A stretch of 64,000 nucleotides of DNA from the NCBI RefSeq assembly GCF_014202335.1, contig NZ_JACHGP010000013.1:124001-188000 (forward strand), read 5' to 3'. Origin of the DNA: Mycobacterium sp. AZCC_0083. GTDB taxonomy: Bacteria; Actinomycetota; Actinomycetes; Mycobacteriales; Mycobacteriaceae. Within the stretch, counting starts at the first letter, position 1. Each line of letters starts with the position of its first letter. The position numbers and the translations under genes were made by a program. Positions 25,915-34,404 of the stretch are shown here, one piece after another. The notes beneath the pieces are model-generated. The model was not told where the DNA came from. It did no database searches and worked only from the letters and a program-made list of their open reading frames with translations.

Positions 25915-27390
25915 TCACCGCTTGCTGAAGATGATCCGGTGCCAATCCTTGTCCGCGGCGGCGGTGATGTCGCTCATTACGTGCTTGATGGTCTGGTATT
26001 CCTCGAACGAATAGTCGCTCATGTCCTTGCCGAAGCCCGAGGCGCCGACGCCGCCGTGCGGCATCTCGCTGATGATCGGGATGTGGTCGTTGATCCACAC
26101 GCAGCCGGCCTTGATCTCGCGCGACGCGCGCTGCGCCCGGTAGACGTCGCGGGTCCATGCCGAGGCCGCCAGCCCGTACTCGGTGTCGTTGGCCTGACGC
26201 AGCGCATCGTCGTCGTCGGTGAACGCGCGGGCCACCAGTACGGGCCCGAAGATCTCACTGCGGTAGGCCTCCGAGCGCTCGTCGACGTCGGCGATCAGGG
26301 TGGGCCGGTAGAACGATCCGGGCAGGTCGGGGATGGTGCCGCCGGTGACGACGCGACCGCCCTCGCCGGGCGCGCGGGCCACGATGGCCGCGACCTTGTC
26401 GCGGTGCGCGGTGGTGATCAGCGGGCCGAGATCGGTGTCTGGGTCGTGCGGGTCGCCGACGACGATGCCGCTCATCACCTCGGCGACGCCTGCCACGAAG
26501 TCGTCGTACAGGTCACGCGCGACGATCGCCCTGGTGGCCGCGGTGCAGTCCTGCCCAGAGTTGATCAGCGACGCCGCGACGGCGCCCTGGATCGCGGCGT
26601 CGAGATCGGCGTCGTCGAACACCACGAACGGCGCCTTTCCGCCGAGTTCGAGCTGGGTGCGGTGGCCGTGCGCGGCCGCCGCGGTCATCACCTTGCGACC
26701 CACCGCGGTGGAGCCGGTGAACGTCACCAGGTCGACGTCGCGGTGCCCGGCCAGTGCCGTGCCGACGTCGGCTCCCGCGCCGGTGACGACGTTGAACACG
26801 CCGTCGGGCAGACCGGCCTCGCTGGCCAGGCGGGCCAGGGTCAGCGTGGTCAGCGGCGTGACCTCGGCAGGCTTGATCACCACCGAGCAGCCTGCGGCCA
26901 ACGCGGGCAACACCTTCCAGACCGCCATCTGCAGGGGGTAGTTCCACGGCGTGATGGTCGCGACGACGCCGATCGCCTCGCGCCGGATGCTCGAAGTGTG
27001 ATCGGCGGAGTACTCGGCGGTCGCCTTGCCCTCCAAGTGGCGGGCCGCGCCTGCGAAGAAGTCGATGTTGTCGATGCTGCCGGGGACGTCGAAATCTGTG
27101 GCCAGTCGTACCGGCTTGCCGGTCTGGCTGACCTCCTCGGCCACCAGTTCGTCGGCATGTTCGCCCGCCAGTTTGGCCAGCTTGGCCAGCACAGCCGACC
27201 GGTCTGCCGGCGTTGCGGTGGCCCATCCCGGCAATGCCGTGCGCGCCGCCGCAACGGCTGCGTCGACGTCGGCCGTGGTCGCAAGGGCGTACTCCGCGAC
27301 GACACCGCCGTTCGCCGGGTTGACGATCTTGAAATCGTGGCCGGCGGTGGCCACTGCGCCGCCGTTGATCCAGCTGCTCGCTTTGGTCAT
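25915..27390 (-). CDS. Gamma-aminobutyraldehyde-type aldehyde dehydrogenase
   Basis: A 491-aa NAD-dependent aldehyde dehydrogenase with TPWNYPLQMAVWKVLPAL, general-base Glu in LELGGKAPFV and catalytic Cys in NSGQDCTAATR. The sequence resembles PatD/GabD-like amino-aldehyde dehydrogenases. The start is probably ATG at 27390; an in-frame start at 27432 is possible. It is divergent from an Lrp regulator coupled to a class III aminotransferase. The enzyme pair would turn a diamine or omega-amino compound into an aldehyde and then an acid, for example putrescine to GABA (inference). Confidence 0.85.
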   Translation of the reverse strand: MTKASSWINGGAVATAGHDFKIVNPANGGVVAEYALATTADVDAAVAAARTALPGWATATPADRSAVLAKLAKLAGEHADELVAEEVSQTGKPVRLATDFDVPGSIDNIDFFAGAARHLEGKATAEYSADHTSSIRREAIGVVATITPWNYPLQMAVWKVLPALAAGCSVVIKPAEVTPLTTLTLARLASEAGLPDGVFNVVTGAGADVGTALAGHRDVDLVTFTGSTAVGRKVMTAAAAHGHRTQLELGGKAPFVVFDDADLDAAIQGAVAASLINSGQDCTAATRAIVARDLYDDFVAGVAEVMSGIVVGDPHDPDTDLGPLITTAHRDKVAAIVARAPGEGGRVVTGGTIPDLPGSFYRPTLIADVDERSEAYRSEIFGPVLVARAFTDDDDALRQANDTEYGLAASAWTRDVYRAQRASREIKAGCVWINDHIPIISEMPHGGVGASGFGKDMSDYSFEEYQTIKHVMSDITAAADKDWHRIIFSKR

Positions 27391-27477
27391 GGCCCAAACG
27401 GTAGCGGACCCGGCCGAACCCTGGCTGCGCATTACTGCCGTACCGGTGGTCGCAGACGCGCGATTTCATCGAGATAG

Positions 27478-27507
27478 TTGCCTGATTCGACGGATTCCGT
27501 GCACAAT
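27478..27507 (+). promoter_or_regulatory. Possible promoter of the Lrp-aminotransferase operon
   Basis: TTGCCT (27478-27483) and CACAAT (27502-27507) are 18 bp apart and place the transcription start within a few bases of the ATG at 27515, giving a very short leader. Box quality is moderate. The divergent aldehyde dehydrogenase promoter must lie in the same 124 bp. Confidence 0.35.
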
Positions 27508-27514
27508 CGTGGGC

Positions 27515-28036
27515 ATGGTCAAGCCGGACGCAACGCCCGGCATTCAAGCCGTGTCGTTGCGAATCAACCACTCGCGCCCTGGTGCCGCGTTCCAACTCGA
27601 TGAGCTCTCCAAGGCGATCGTCGAGAAGTTGCAGCAGGACGGGCGGCGGTCCTACGCGGGAATCGGAAAGGCCGTCGGCCTGTCCGAGGCTGCCGTGCGC
27701 CAGCGCGTCCAGCGCATGGTCGACGCGGGCGTCATGCAGATCGTTGCCGTCACCGATCCGATGCAGCTGGGCTTCGCGCGCCAGGCCATGATCGGCATCC
27801 GGTGCACCGGCGACACGACCATCGTGGCGGAGAAGCTTGCCGCCATCGAATCCGTCGACTACGTGGTGCTCACCGCGGGGTCCTTCGACGCCATCGTCGA
27901 GGTCGTCTGCGAGGACGACGGTGACCTACTCGACCTCCTCAACACCAAGATCCGCGCCGTCCCAGGGGTGATATCCACCGAAACCTTGGTTTACCTGAAA
28001 CTTGTCAAACAGCAATACAATTGGGGTACGAGATGA
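27515..28036 (+). CDS. Lrp/AsnC-family regulator
   Basis: A 173-aa regulator. The N-terminal helix-turn-helix (about residues 28-85) includes LDELSKAIVEKLQQDGRRSY and AGIGKAVGLSEAAVRQRVQR; a RAM/AsnC ligand-binding ferredoxin fold follows (about 90-165). ATG at 27515 is used; the open frame begins 489 bp earlier but overlaps the divergent gene. Its stop overlaps the aminotransferase ATG (ATGA), so the two are co-translated, and it probably controls both this operon and the divergent aldehyde dehydrogenase in response to the amino substrate. Confidence 0.9.
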   Translation: MVKPDATPGIQAVSLRINHSRPGAAFQLDELSKAIVEKLQQDGRRSYAGIGKAVGLSEAAVRQRVQRMVDAGVMQIVAVTDPMQLGFARQAMIGIRCTGDTTIVAEKLAAIESVDYVVLTAGSFDAIVEVVCEDDGDLLDLLNTKIRAVPGVISTETLVYLKLVKQQYNWGTR

Positions 28037-29418
28037 CAGCAGTAGACGTAGCGCAGACGACAACGACCGACCTGGCAGCCAAGGCCAAGCGCCACCTGTG
28101 GGGGCACTTCGCCCGGCATGGCGACAACATCAACCCGGCCATCATCACCCGCGGCGAGGGCGTGCACATCTGGGACAGCGACGGCAACAAGTTCATCGAC
28201 GGCCTGTCCGGACTCTTCGTCGTGCAGGTCGGCCACGGTCGCGCCGAGTTGGCCGAGGCAGCCGCCAAACAGGCTGAGACCCTTGCCTTCTTCCCGCTGT
28301 GGAGCTTCGGCACACCGCCCGCCATCGAGCTGGCCGAGCGCATCGCCGGATATGCGCCTGGTGACCTGAACCGGGTCTTCTTCACCACCGGCGGCGGCGA
28401 AGCCGTCGAGAGCGCGTGGAAGCTCGCCAAGCAATACTTCAAGCTGACCGGCAAGCCGGGCAAGTACAAGGTGATCTCGCGGTCCATCGCCTACCACGGC
28501 ACGCCGCAGGGTGCGCTTGCCATCACCGGCATCCCCGATTTCAAGGCGCCGTTCGATCCGCCGACCCCTGGCGGTTTCCGGGTGCCCAACACCAACTTCT
28601 ACCGGGCTCCCGAGCAGTACAGCACCGACCCCAAGGCGTGGGGCCGCTACTGCGCCGACCGGATCGCCGAGGCCATCGAGTTCGAGGGTCCCGACACCGT
28701 GGCCGCGGTCTTCCTCGAGCCGGTACAGAACGCCGGCGGCTGCTTCCCGCCGCCGCCCGGGTACTTCGAGCGGGTCCGCGAGATCTGCGACGAGTACGAC
28801 GTGCTGCTGGTCTCCGACGAAGTGATCTGCGCCTACGGCCGGATCGGTTCCATGTTCGCGTGCGACGACTTCGGCTACGTGCCGGACATCATCACGTGCG
28901 CGAAGGGTTTGACGTCGGGCTACTCGCCCATCGGCGCGATGATCGCCAGCGATCGGCTGTTCGAGCCGTTCAACGACGGCAAGACCGTCTTCGGGCACGG
29001 CTACACCTTCGGCGGGCACCCGGTGTCGTCGGCGGTCGCGTTGGCCAACCTCGACATCTTCGAGCGCGAGGGCATCAACGCTCACGTCAAGGAGATGGCA
29101 CCCGTGTTCAGGGCCACCCTGGAGAAGCTGTACGACCTGCCAATCGTCGGCGACGTGCGCGGCGAAGGCTTCTTCTACGGCATCGAACTGGTCAAGGACA
29201 AGGCGACCAAGGAGACCTTCAACGACGAGGAATGCGAGCGGCTCCTGCGCGGCTACCTCACTCCCGCACTGTTCGAGGCAGGGTTGTACTGCAGGGCCGA
29301 CGACCGTGGCGACCCAGTCGTCCAGCTGGCGCCGCCGCTGATCAGTGGTCAGAAGGAATTCGACGCGATCTACGACATCCTGCGCGGTGTGTTGAGCGAA
29401 GCCAGCCGACGCATGTAG
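28033..29418 (+). CDS. Class III omega-aminotransferase
   Basis: A 461-aa PLP enzyme that transfers a terminal amino group of a diamine or omega-amino acid to pyruvate or a keto acid. The PLP-phosphate motif FFTTGGGEAVESAWKLA, the aspartate in SDEVICAYGRIG and the Schiff-base lysine in TCAKGLTSGYSPIGA are all present. Similar to putrescine/beta-alanine-pyruvate aminotransferases (SpuC-like); counterpart of Rv3329. ATG at 28033 overlaps the Lrp stop; a TTG at 28021 is less likely. Confidence 0.88.
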   Translation: MTAVDVAQTTTTDLAAKAKRHLWGHFARHGDNINPAIITRGEGVHIWDSDGNKFIDGLSGLFVVQVGHGRAELAEAAAKQAETLAFFPLWSFGTPPAIELAERIAGYAPGDLNRVFFTTGGGEAVESAWKLAKQYFKLTGKPGKYKVISRSIAYHGTPQGALAITGIPDFKAPFDPPTPGGFRVPNTNFYRAPEQYSTDPKAWGRYCADRIAEAIEFEGPDTVAAVFLEPVQNAGGCFPPPPGYFERVREICDEYDVLLVSDEVICAYGRIGSMFACDDFGYVPDIITCAKGLTSGYSPIGAMIASDRLFEPFNDGKTVFGHGYTFGGHPVSSAVALANLDIFEREGINAHVKEMAPVFRATLEKLYDLPIVGDVRGEGFFYGIELVKDKATKETFNDEECERLLRGYLTPALFEAGLYCRADDRGDPVVQLAPPLISGQKEFDAIYDILRGVLSEASRRM

Positions 29419-29428
29419 CCACGGCGTT

Positions 29429-30436
29429 ATGGTCGGCGGCGTGCCACCGAAGAGCAAGCCGCCGATCCATCCCGTCCGTTGGCAGCCGCCGCCCGTTGAC
29501 CCGATCCCCGACCAGCCCGGTGGATCGGTCACGGTCGTCGCACTGCCCGGCGACGGCCCCGAGGACATCGTCGTCGATGCCGACGGTCGGCTCTGGACCG
29601 GTCTTGTCGACGGCCGCATCGTGCGGATGTCACCGGACGGCGGCGAGCCCACCGTCGTCGCCGACACCGGTGGCCGCCCGCTCGGCATGCACGTCGCCCG
29701 CGACGGTCGGGTACTCATCTGCGACAGCTACCGCGGGCTGCTGGCACTGAGCCCCGACAGCGGCGAGCTGACGACCCTCGTCGAGTCCGTCAATGGCCGG
29801 AAGTTGAAGTTCTGCTCCAACGTCACCGAAACATCCGACGGCACAATCTATTTCACCGAGTCGACGAGCGACTTCCACTTCGAACACTTCCTCGCACCGA
29901 TCCTCGAGGCGCGCGGCACCGGAAGCTTGTTCCGCCTCGCGACCGATGGCACCGTCACCACGCTCGTCGACGGGTTGTACTTCGCCAACGGGGTGACGGT
30001 GACCGCCGACGGCTCTGCGCTGGTGTTCGCCGAGACGATGAAACGCAGTCTGTCCAAGTACTGGCTGGCGGGCCCGGCGGCCGGAACCGTGACGCCGCTC
30101 GCGGTGCACCTGCCCGGCATGCCCGACAACATCTCGACGGGGTCCGACGGCCGGATCTGGGTCGCGTTGGTGACACCGGCCAACCCCACCGCCGAGGGCC
30201 TGATGCCGCGGGCGCCGTGGATTCGAAAGCTGATCTGGCGACTCCCGGCGCAACTGCAGCCGAAGGTCAAACCCGAGATCTGGGTGGTGGGCTTCGACGC
30301 GGACAACGGCGCCGCGGTCGGCGGCATCCGGACGACGCATCCCGACTTCGGCGGCGTTACCGGTGTCGTCGAATCGGCTGGCCGAGTGTGGATGTCGACG
30401 ATCGAGTTCCCCGCCGTCGCCTACTTCGAGCCGTAA
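29429..30436 (+). CDS. SMP-30/strictosidine synthase-like beta-propeller protein
   Basis: A 335-aa predicted six-bladed beta-propeller. The stretch CSNVTETSDGTIYFTESTSD and PEDIVVDADGRLWTG are typical of the SMP-30/gluconolactonase and strictosidine-synthase-like superfamily, whose members hydrolyse lactones or esters. No signal peptide is evident. It starts 10 bp after the aminotransferase and may be co-transcribed. A GTG at 29441 is an alternative start. The substrate is unknown. Confidence 0.75.
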   Translation: MVGGVPPKSKPPIHPVRWQPPPVDPIPDQPGGSVTVVALPGDGPEDIVVDADGRLWTGLVDGRIVRMSPDGGEPTVVADTGGRPLGMHVARDGRVLICDSYRGLLALSPDSGELTTLVESVNGRKLKFCSNVTETSDGTIYFTESTSDFHFEHFLAPILEARGTGSLFRLATDGTVTTLVDGLYFANGVTVTADGSALVFAETMKRSLSKYWLAGPAAGTVTPLAVHLPGMPDNISTGSDGRIWVALVTPANPTAEGLMPRAPWIRKLIWRLPAQLQPKVKPEIWVVGFDADNGAAVGGIRTTHPDFGGVTGVVESAGRVWMSTIEFPAVAYFEP

Positions 30437-30439
30437 CGG

Positions 30440-31072
30440 TTACCGGCCCGACTCTTCGATCGCCGTCTTGACGATCGCGCGAGCCGACCAGCACATGACC
30501 TCCACGGCCGCGGTCTCGTCGAGATCGAGGGCATCACGCGCCACGATCAGGGCTTCACTTCCGCAGAGGAACATCAAGGCCCGCATCAAACGCAAGAGCG
30601 CAGCCGCGTCGAGGGTCGACTGCAGTGGCTGCAGCACGATCACCAGCGCGTCGCGGCGGGTGGTGCCGCGCACCGGCACGCGTTCGCCGGCCTCCAGTTC
30701 CTGCTGGGCGAACCATCGCTCTTGTACGGCGCGCACGGATTCCCGCCAGAGCGCCTCATCGGCGAACTGGAGGCGAGCGATCCGACGGATGACGATCTCG
30801 ACCCGCTCTACGACGTCGTCGGGCAGGTCGGCGGTGAGCTCGTCGGCCGAGACCCTGCGGACCGCGACGTCGGCCCACAGCGAATGCGTGTTGGGAAAGT
30901 ACCGGTAGGCGGTGGCAGGAGAGATGTTCGCCGCCTCGGCAATCTGGCCGATCGACGGCGACACCCCGCTACGCACGAGGTCGGCCGCGGCATCGAGTAG
31001 CGCCGCCCTGGTGCGCTGCTTCTGCTTGATCCGACCGTCGGTCAGGGAGACACGGTCCGGTGCGTCAGCCAT
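30440..31072 (-). CDS. TetR-family regulator
   Basis: A 210-aa regulator with an N-terminal helix-turn-helix (about residues 17-65: RTRAALLDAAADLVRSG, then IGQIAEAANISPATAYRYFP). The C-terminal part is not assigned. It is divergent from a small SnoaL-like gene, with inverted repeats between them, suggesting a local regulator-target pair. The stop lies 3 bp from that of the convergent SMP-30 gene. Confidence 0.87.
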   Translation of the reverse strand: MADAPDRVSLTDGRIKQKQRTRAALLDAAADLVRSGVSPSIGQIAEAANISPATAYRYFPNTHSLWADVAVRRVSADELTADLPDDVVERVEIVIRRIARLQFADEALWRESVRAVQERWFAQQELEAGERVPVRGTTRRDALVIVLQPLQSTLDAAALLRLMRALMFLCGSEALIVARDALDLDETAAVEVMCWSARAIVKTAIEESGR

Positions 31073-31090
31073 CGCCCCACGATATCAGCC

Positions 31091-31136
31091 TCTCGTAATG
31101 AGACATTCAACTTGTCATGAGAATTACTTCTCATTA
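31091..31136. promoter_or_regulatory. Inverted repeats between TetR and SnoaL-like genes
   Basis: The main palindrome covers 31115-31136: TCATGAGAA, 4 bp, TTCTCATTA (8 of 9 positions pair). A second, shorter one, TCTC-GTAAT-GAGA, is at 31091-31103. Both contain the ATGAGA half-site. They lie in an AT-rich gap where both divergent promoters must be, so they are good candidate operators for the adjacent TetR. Confidence 0.7.
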
Positions 31137-31191
31137 AGGTCGGTTTCGCCAGGACCCACTCGGCCGGGCGTGCCAATCAGAAGGAGCTGAA

Positions 31192-31611
31192 GTGACACCC
31201 GAAGAATTCGATGCGCTGTTCGACCGCCATGGCGCAGCCGAAGCCGCAAAGGACATTGACGCGGTGATGGCCACGCTCGCCGACGACGTGGAGCACGACG
31301 TCGTCGGAGACCCCGACGGAGTCCTGACCGATGCGGACGCCATCAAGAAGCGGTACCTCGCGCTCTTCGACACCTTCGCCGACGAAACCCTGACCCCGCT
31401 GCGCCGCTACTACGGCGCCGACTTCCTCGTCGACGAGTCGTTGTTCGAAGGCAAGATCGTCAACGACTTCCTTGGCCTGCCCGGGCAAGGCCGTCACATC
31501 ACCTTCCGCTTGCTGCACATCCTCGAAACCCGCGACGGCCTTATCGGCCGGGAGAACGTCTGGCTGGATGCCGCCGCGATCGTCGCCCAACTCTCAAGCC
31601 CAGCAACATAA
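31192..31611 (+). CDS. SnoaL-like (NTF2-fold) protein
   Basis: A 139-aa cytosolic protein with the cone-shaped NTF2 fold pattern: an N-terminal helix (EEFDALFDRHGAAEAAKDID), MATLADDVEHDVVGDPDG, and alternating strands. Such proteins act as small isomerases, hydrolases or ligand binders. The GTG start follows AAGGAG. It is the sole target of the divergent TetR gene. Its function is not determined. Confidence 0.75.
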   Translation: MTPEEFDALFDRHGAAEAAKDIDAVMATLADDVEHDVVGDPDGVLTDADAIKKRYLALFDTFADETLTPLRRYYGADFLVDESLFEGKIVNDFLGLPGQGRHITFRLLHILETRDGLIGRENVWLDAAAIVAQLSSPAT

Positions 31612-31651
31612 TTCAGATTCCCTTCGCCTCATCCACCATCGGGGGGTTCCG

Positions 31652-31876
31652 ATGCATCTCAAATTCAGAACCATTGCAAGGACGACGACGGCTGTCGTGG
31701 GGTCGGCCGTAGCGGCAGTGATGGTTTCGGCACAGGCCAAGGCGGCTCCGAAGCCGATTGGTCGCACGGTTGGTCGAGACGCTGGCGATGCCGCGACCTC
31801 ATCCGTAGCAATAGTCACTCCAGTAACAGCGTGGCTACCAGAAAACAGGGGCTCGATCTCCTACCCTGCAGACACG
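31652..31876 (+). other. Open leader with a second signal-peptide-like sequence, in frame with dacB1
   Basis: From an ATG at 31652, preceded by a G-run, the frame encodes a convincing signal peptide (MHLKFRTIARTT followed by AVVGSAVAAVMVSAQAKAA). It then continues with no stop into dacB1 at 31877. Base composition is less GC-rich than the genes around it. It could be an alternative 487-aa DacB start, a remnant of a small secreted protein, or non-coding leader. Confidence 0.4.
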
Positions 31877-33115
31877 ATGGCTACCTTCGGATCCGCCCCG
31901 CGCCGGGCAGCGTGCCTGCTCGCGGCAGCCGCACTGCTGACCGCACCCGCCCTGGTCAGCACACCCGTCGCACACGCCGACGACGCCTGCCCGTACCGCG
32001 TCACGACGCCCCCGGCCGTCGACTCGTCGGAGGTCCCGACCGCGGGTGATCCGCCTGCCCCGCTACCGGTACCGGCCACCCCGCTCGGCGGCGATGCCCT
32101 GTCCAGCTGTGGCACCGTCACCGCGCCAGGCACGCCCCCGCTGCCCGGCGACGTGTCCGCCGAGGCGTGGCTCGTCGCCGACCTCGACACCGGCGAGGTC
32201 ATCGCCGCCAAGGACCCGCACGGTAGGCACCGACCGGCCAGCATCATCAAGGTCCTGGTGGCCATGCAGGCGATCAAGGACCTGCCGATCCACAAGCAGG
32301 TGATCGGCACCGTTGACGATTCCAATGCCGAGGGCACCAGGGTTGGCGTCGACGAGGGTGGCGTGTACACCGTCGACGACCTGCTCCACGGCCTGCTCAT
32401 GCACTCGGGCAACGACGCCGCGCACGCCTTGGCGGCCCAACTCGGCGGCATGGACGCCGCGACGGGCAAGATCAACGATCTGGCCGGCAAGCTCGGCGGC
32501 CGCGACACCCGGGCGGCCACGCCGTCGGGCCTTGACGGCCCCGGCATGAGCACCTCGGCCTACGACCTCGGACTGTTCTACCGCTACGCCTGGCAGAACG
32601 CCGTCTTCGCCGACATCGTCGCCACCCAGAAGTACGACTTCCCAGGGCATCCCGGCAACGCCGGCGAGGAGAACAACCCCGGCTACGAACTCGAGAACGA
32701 CAACCAGCTGCTCTACAACTACCCCGGCGCCATGGGTGGAAAGACCGGCTACACCGATGACGCAGGCCAGACCTTCGTCGGCGCGGCCAACCACGACGGG
32801 CGCCGACTGGTCGTGATCATGCTGCACGGCACCCGCCTGCCGATCGCCCCGTGGGAGCAGGCCGCACACCTGCTCGACTACGGCTTCGCGACCGCGCCGG
32901 GTACCAAGGTCGGCGCGTTGATCGAGCCAGACCCCTCTCTTCGGGTGACGAAGGTCGATCCGGCAACCGACCCCGCAGCCGCCCAGAACGTCGCCGCCGA
33001 ACTGCCTCCCGCCGACGCGACGCCGGTCAGGGTGGGCGTCGGCGTCGTTGGGGCAGTGGTGGTCTTCGCTCTGATCATGGCCGCGCGCTCGCTCAACCGC
33101 CGACCGCTGGGCTGA
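31877..33115 (+). CDS. dacB1: D-alanyl-D-alanine carboxypeptidase
   Basis: A penicillin-binding peptidase (412 aa) that trims the terminal D-Ala of peptidoglycan stem peptides outside the membrane. A signal peptide ends near AHADD (residue 35). The S11 catalytic motifs are S122-x-x-K125 (SIIK), S177-G-N179 and K289-T-G. A C-terminal hydrophobic helix (about 385-402) with basic RSLNRR anchors it. Equivalent to Rv3330. The ATG at 31877 gives the usual family length; the frame is open further upstream. Confidence 0.92.
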   Translation: MATFGSAPRRAACLLAAAALLTAPALVSTPVAHADDACPYRVTTPPAVDSSEVPTAGDPPAPLPVPATPLGGDALSSCGTVTAPGTPPLPGDVSAEAWLVADLDTGEVIAAKDPHGRHRPASIIKVLVAMQAIKDLPIHKQVIGTVDDSNAEGTRVGVDEGGVYTVDDLLHGLLMHSGNDAAHALAAQLGGMDAATGKINDLAGKLGGRDTRAATPSGLDGPGMSTSAYDLGLFYRYAWQNAVFADIVATQKYDFPGHPGNAGEENNPGYELENDNQLLYNYPGAMGGKTGYTDDAGQTFVGAANHDGRRLVVIMLHGTRLPIAPWEQAAHLLDYGFATAPGTKVGALIEPDPSLRVTKVDPATDPAAAQNVAAELPPADATPVRVGVGVVGAVVVFALIMAARSLNRRPLG

Positions 33116-33124
33116 GGCGCCGCT

Positions 33125-33979
33125 TCAGCTCCAGCGGCTCAGCAGGTCCAGCGCGCCGTCGCGCAGACCCGTGACCAGCTCCGCCGCTCCCATCGACTGG
33201 CGCACCACGCCGACACCCTGACCGGCATTGACCGGTGTGCCGCGCAGTACCCGCTCGGGAATGGCTGCCGGCCAGCGGTATCCGGCGGCGACGTCGAACT
33301 CGCGGGTGAGCTCGGTGGCATCGCCTGCGGCGTCGAGCAGCTCGGCCCGCGCCGGCCCAGGTGTCAGCGCCTCCTGGCATGTCGAGAACACCGTGCCGAG
33401 CCACCCGGCGGACGCACCAGCCGCCAGCACTGCGGCCAGCCCCCTCGCCGAGGAGATGCCCCCGGCGGCCAGTACAGGAACGTCGACCGCGTCGAGGACC
33501 TCTGTCAGCAGCGGCAACGTACCCATGGCCGGCTCCCCATGCCCGCCGCCTTCCGCCCCGCGGGCGACCAGGACGTCCACCCCGGCATCGACCGCGCGCC
33601 GAGCCGCGCTCGGATCGGCGATCTGCGTCACCACCGTCACGCCGGCATCGTGTGCGCGCCGCACCCAACTCCAGTCGTCGCCAAAGCTCACCGACAGCAG
33701 GGCGGGACGCGCGGCCAACGCGACGTCGAACAGCTCGGGGTCATCCTCCATCACCCAGTGCACCAGGCCGATCCCGAACGGCAGGTCGAAGTCGCCGAGA
33801 ACGGCCAGCTCGCGGCGCAACCCGTCCGCAGACGCCGAACTACCCATCCCGATCATGCCGAGACCGCCTGCGCGCGATACCGCCGCGGCCAGCCGGCCAC
33901 CGGCGGCCCCGCCCATCGGCGCATTCACGATCGGCACGGCGATGCCCATCGCCTCCGACCACGTGGTGACCAACGGCAC
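33125..33979 (-). CDS. Nitronate monooxygenase / 2-nitropropane dioxygenase family protein
   Basis: An FMN-dependent TIM-barrel enzyme of about 284 aa. NAPMGGAAGGRLAAAVSRAGG at the N-terminus (FMN phosphate region) and VLVARGAEGGGHGE and VPVLAAGGISSARGLAAVL are diagnostic of the family. These enzymes oxidise alkyl nitronates such as propionate-3-nitronate or reduce enoyl substrates. The start is uncertain: GTG at 33979 is preferred, since the frame to 34045 runs into the sugE leader. Convergent with dacB1. Confidence 0.82.
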   Translation of the reverse strand: MPLVTTWSEAMGIAVPIVNAPMGGAAGGRLAAAVSRAGGLGMIGMGSSASADGLRRELAVLGDFDLPFGIGLVHWVMEDDPELFDVALAARPALLSVSFGDDWSWVRRAHDAGVTVVTQIADPSAARRAVDAGVDVLVARGAEGGGHGEPAMGTLPLLTEVLDAVDVPVLAAGGISSARGLAAVLAAGASAGWLGTVFSTCQEALTPGPARAELLDAAGDATELTREFDVAAGYRWPAAIPERVLRGTPVNAGQGVGVVRQSMGAAELVTGLRDGALDLLSRWS

Positions 33980-34029
33980 GACACGCCATGTTACTTCGTT
34001 GTCACAATGGATGACGCCAGCACATGGCA

Positions 34030-34075
34030 CCGGACGAGGCAGCACCGTACCCGGCCAGCGACAAGACGGAGCTCC
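34030..34075 (+). promoter_or_regulatory. Guanidine-III (mini ykkC-III) riboswitch
   Basis: The segments CCGGACGAGG, CACCGTACCCGG and GACAAGACGG occur in order with family spacing. They match the compact guanidine-III aptamer pseudoknot closely, including the two ACG(A/G) motifs. The 3' end runs into CTCCGGAGG, the ribosome-binding site of the SugE/Gdx gene 12 nt before its ATG, so ligand binding probably frees the ribosome-binding site. Riboswitch plus guanidinium exporter is a known pairing. Confidence 0.88.
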
Positions 34076-34086
34076 GGAGGTGTGCC

Positions 34087-34404
34087 ATGGCTTGGTTGAT
34101 CCTTGTCGTCTCGGGTGTTCTCGAAGCGATCTGGGCGACGGCCCTTTCCAAATCCGACGGTTTCACCCGTCTCGCGCCATCGGTGACGTTCGGCGTCGCC
34201 CTGGTGTTGTCGATGGCGGGGCTCGCCTTCGCAATGCGAAGTCTCCCGCCAGGAACCAGCTACGCGGTCTGGGTTGGCATCGGCGCGGTGCTCACCGTCG
34301 GCTACGCGATGCTGACCGGCGCCGAAGTGACGTCAGCGGTCAAGGTGCTGCTGATGCTCGGCATCGTCGCGTGCGTCACCGGGCTGAAGGTCGTCGGCCA
34401 CTAA
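34087..34404 (+). CDS. sugE: SugE/Gdx-type small multidrug resistance protein (guanidinium exporter)
   Basis: A 105-aa four-helix membrane protein of the SMR family. The first helix carries the essential glutamate in VVSGVLEAIWATALSKSDGF, and the KSDGFTR signature places it in the SugE/Gdx branch rather than EmrE. It works as a dual-topology dimer exchanging guanidinium for protons. GGAGGT precedes the ATG. Gene and riboswitch support each other. It is convergent with the YihY-type gene, overlapping by 3 bp. Confidence 0.92.
   Translation: MAWLILVVSGVLEAIWATALSKSDGFTRLAPSVTFGVALVLSMAGLAFAMRSLPPGTSYAVWVGIGAVLTVGYAMLTGAEVTSAVKVLLMLGIVACVTGLKVVGH

Noticed and set aside
24367..27477. 1036-residue plus-strand open frame
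   Set aside because: Covers three well-supported minus-strand genes (TetR end, Eis-like, aldehyde dehydrogenase) and has shadow composition.
30431..30448. GTAAC-G-GTTAC repeat at the convergent SMP-30/TetR gene ends
   Set aside because: Only 5-bp arms and overlapping both stop codons; too weak to call a terminator.
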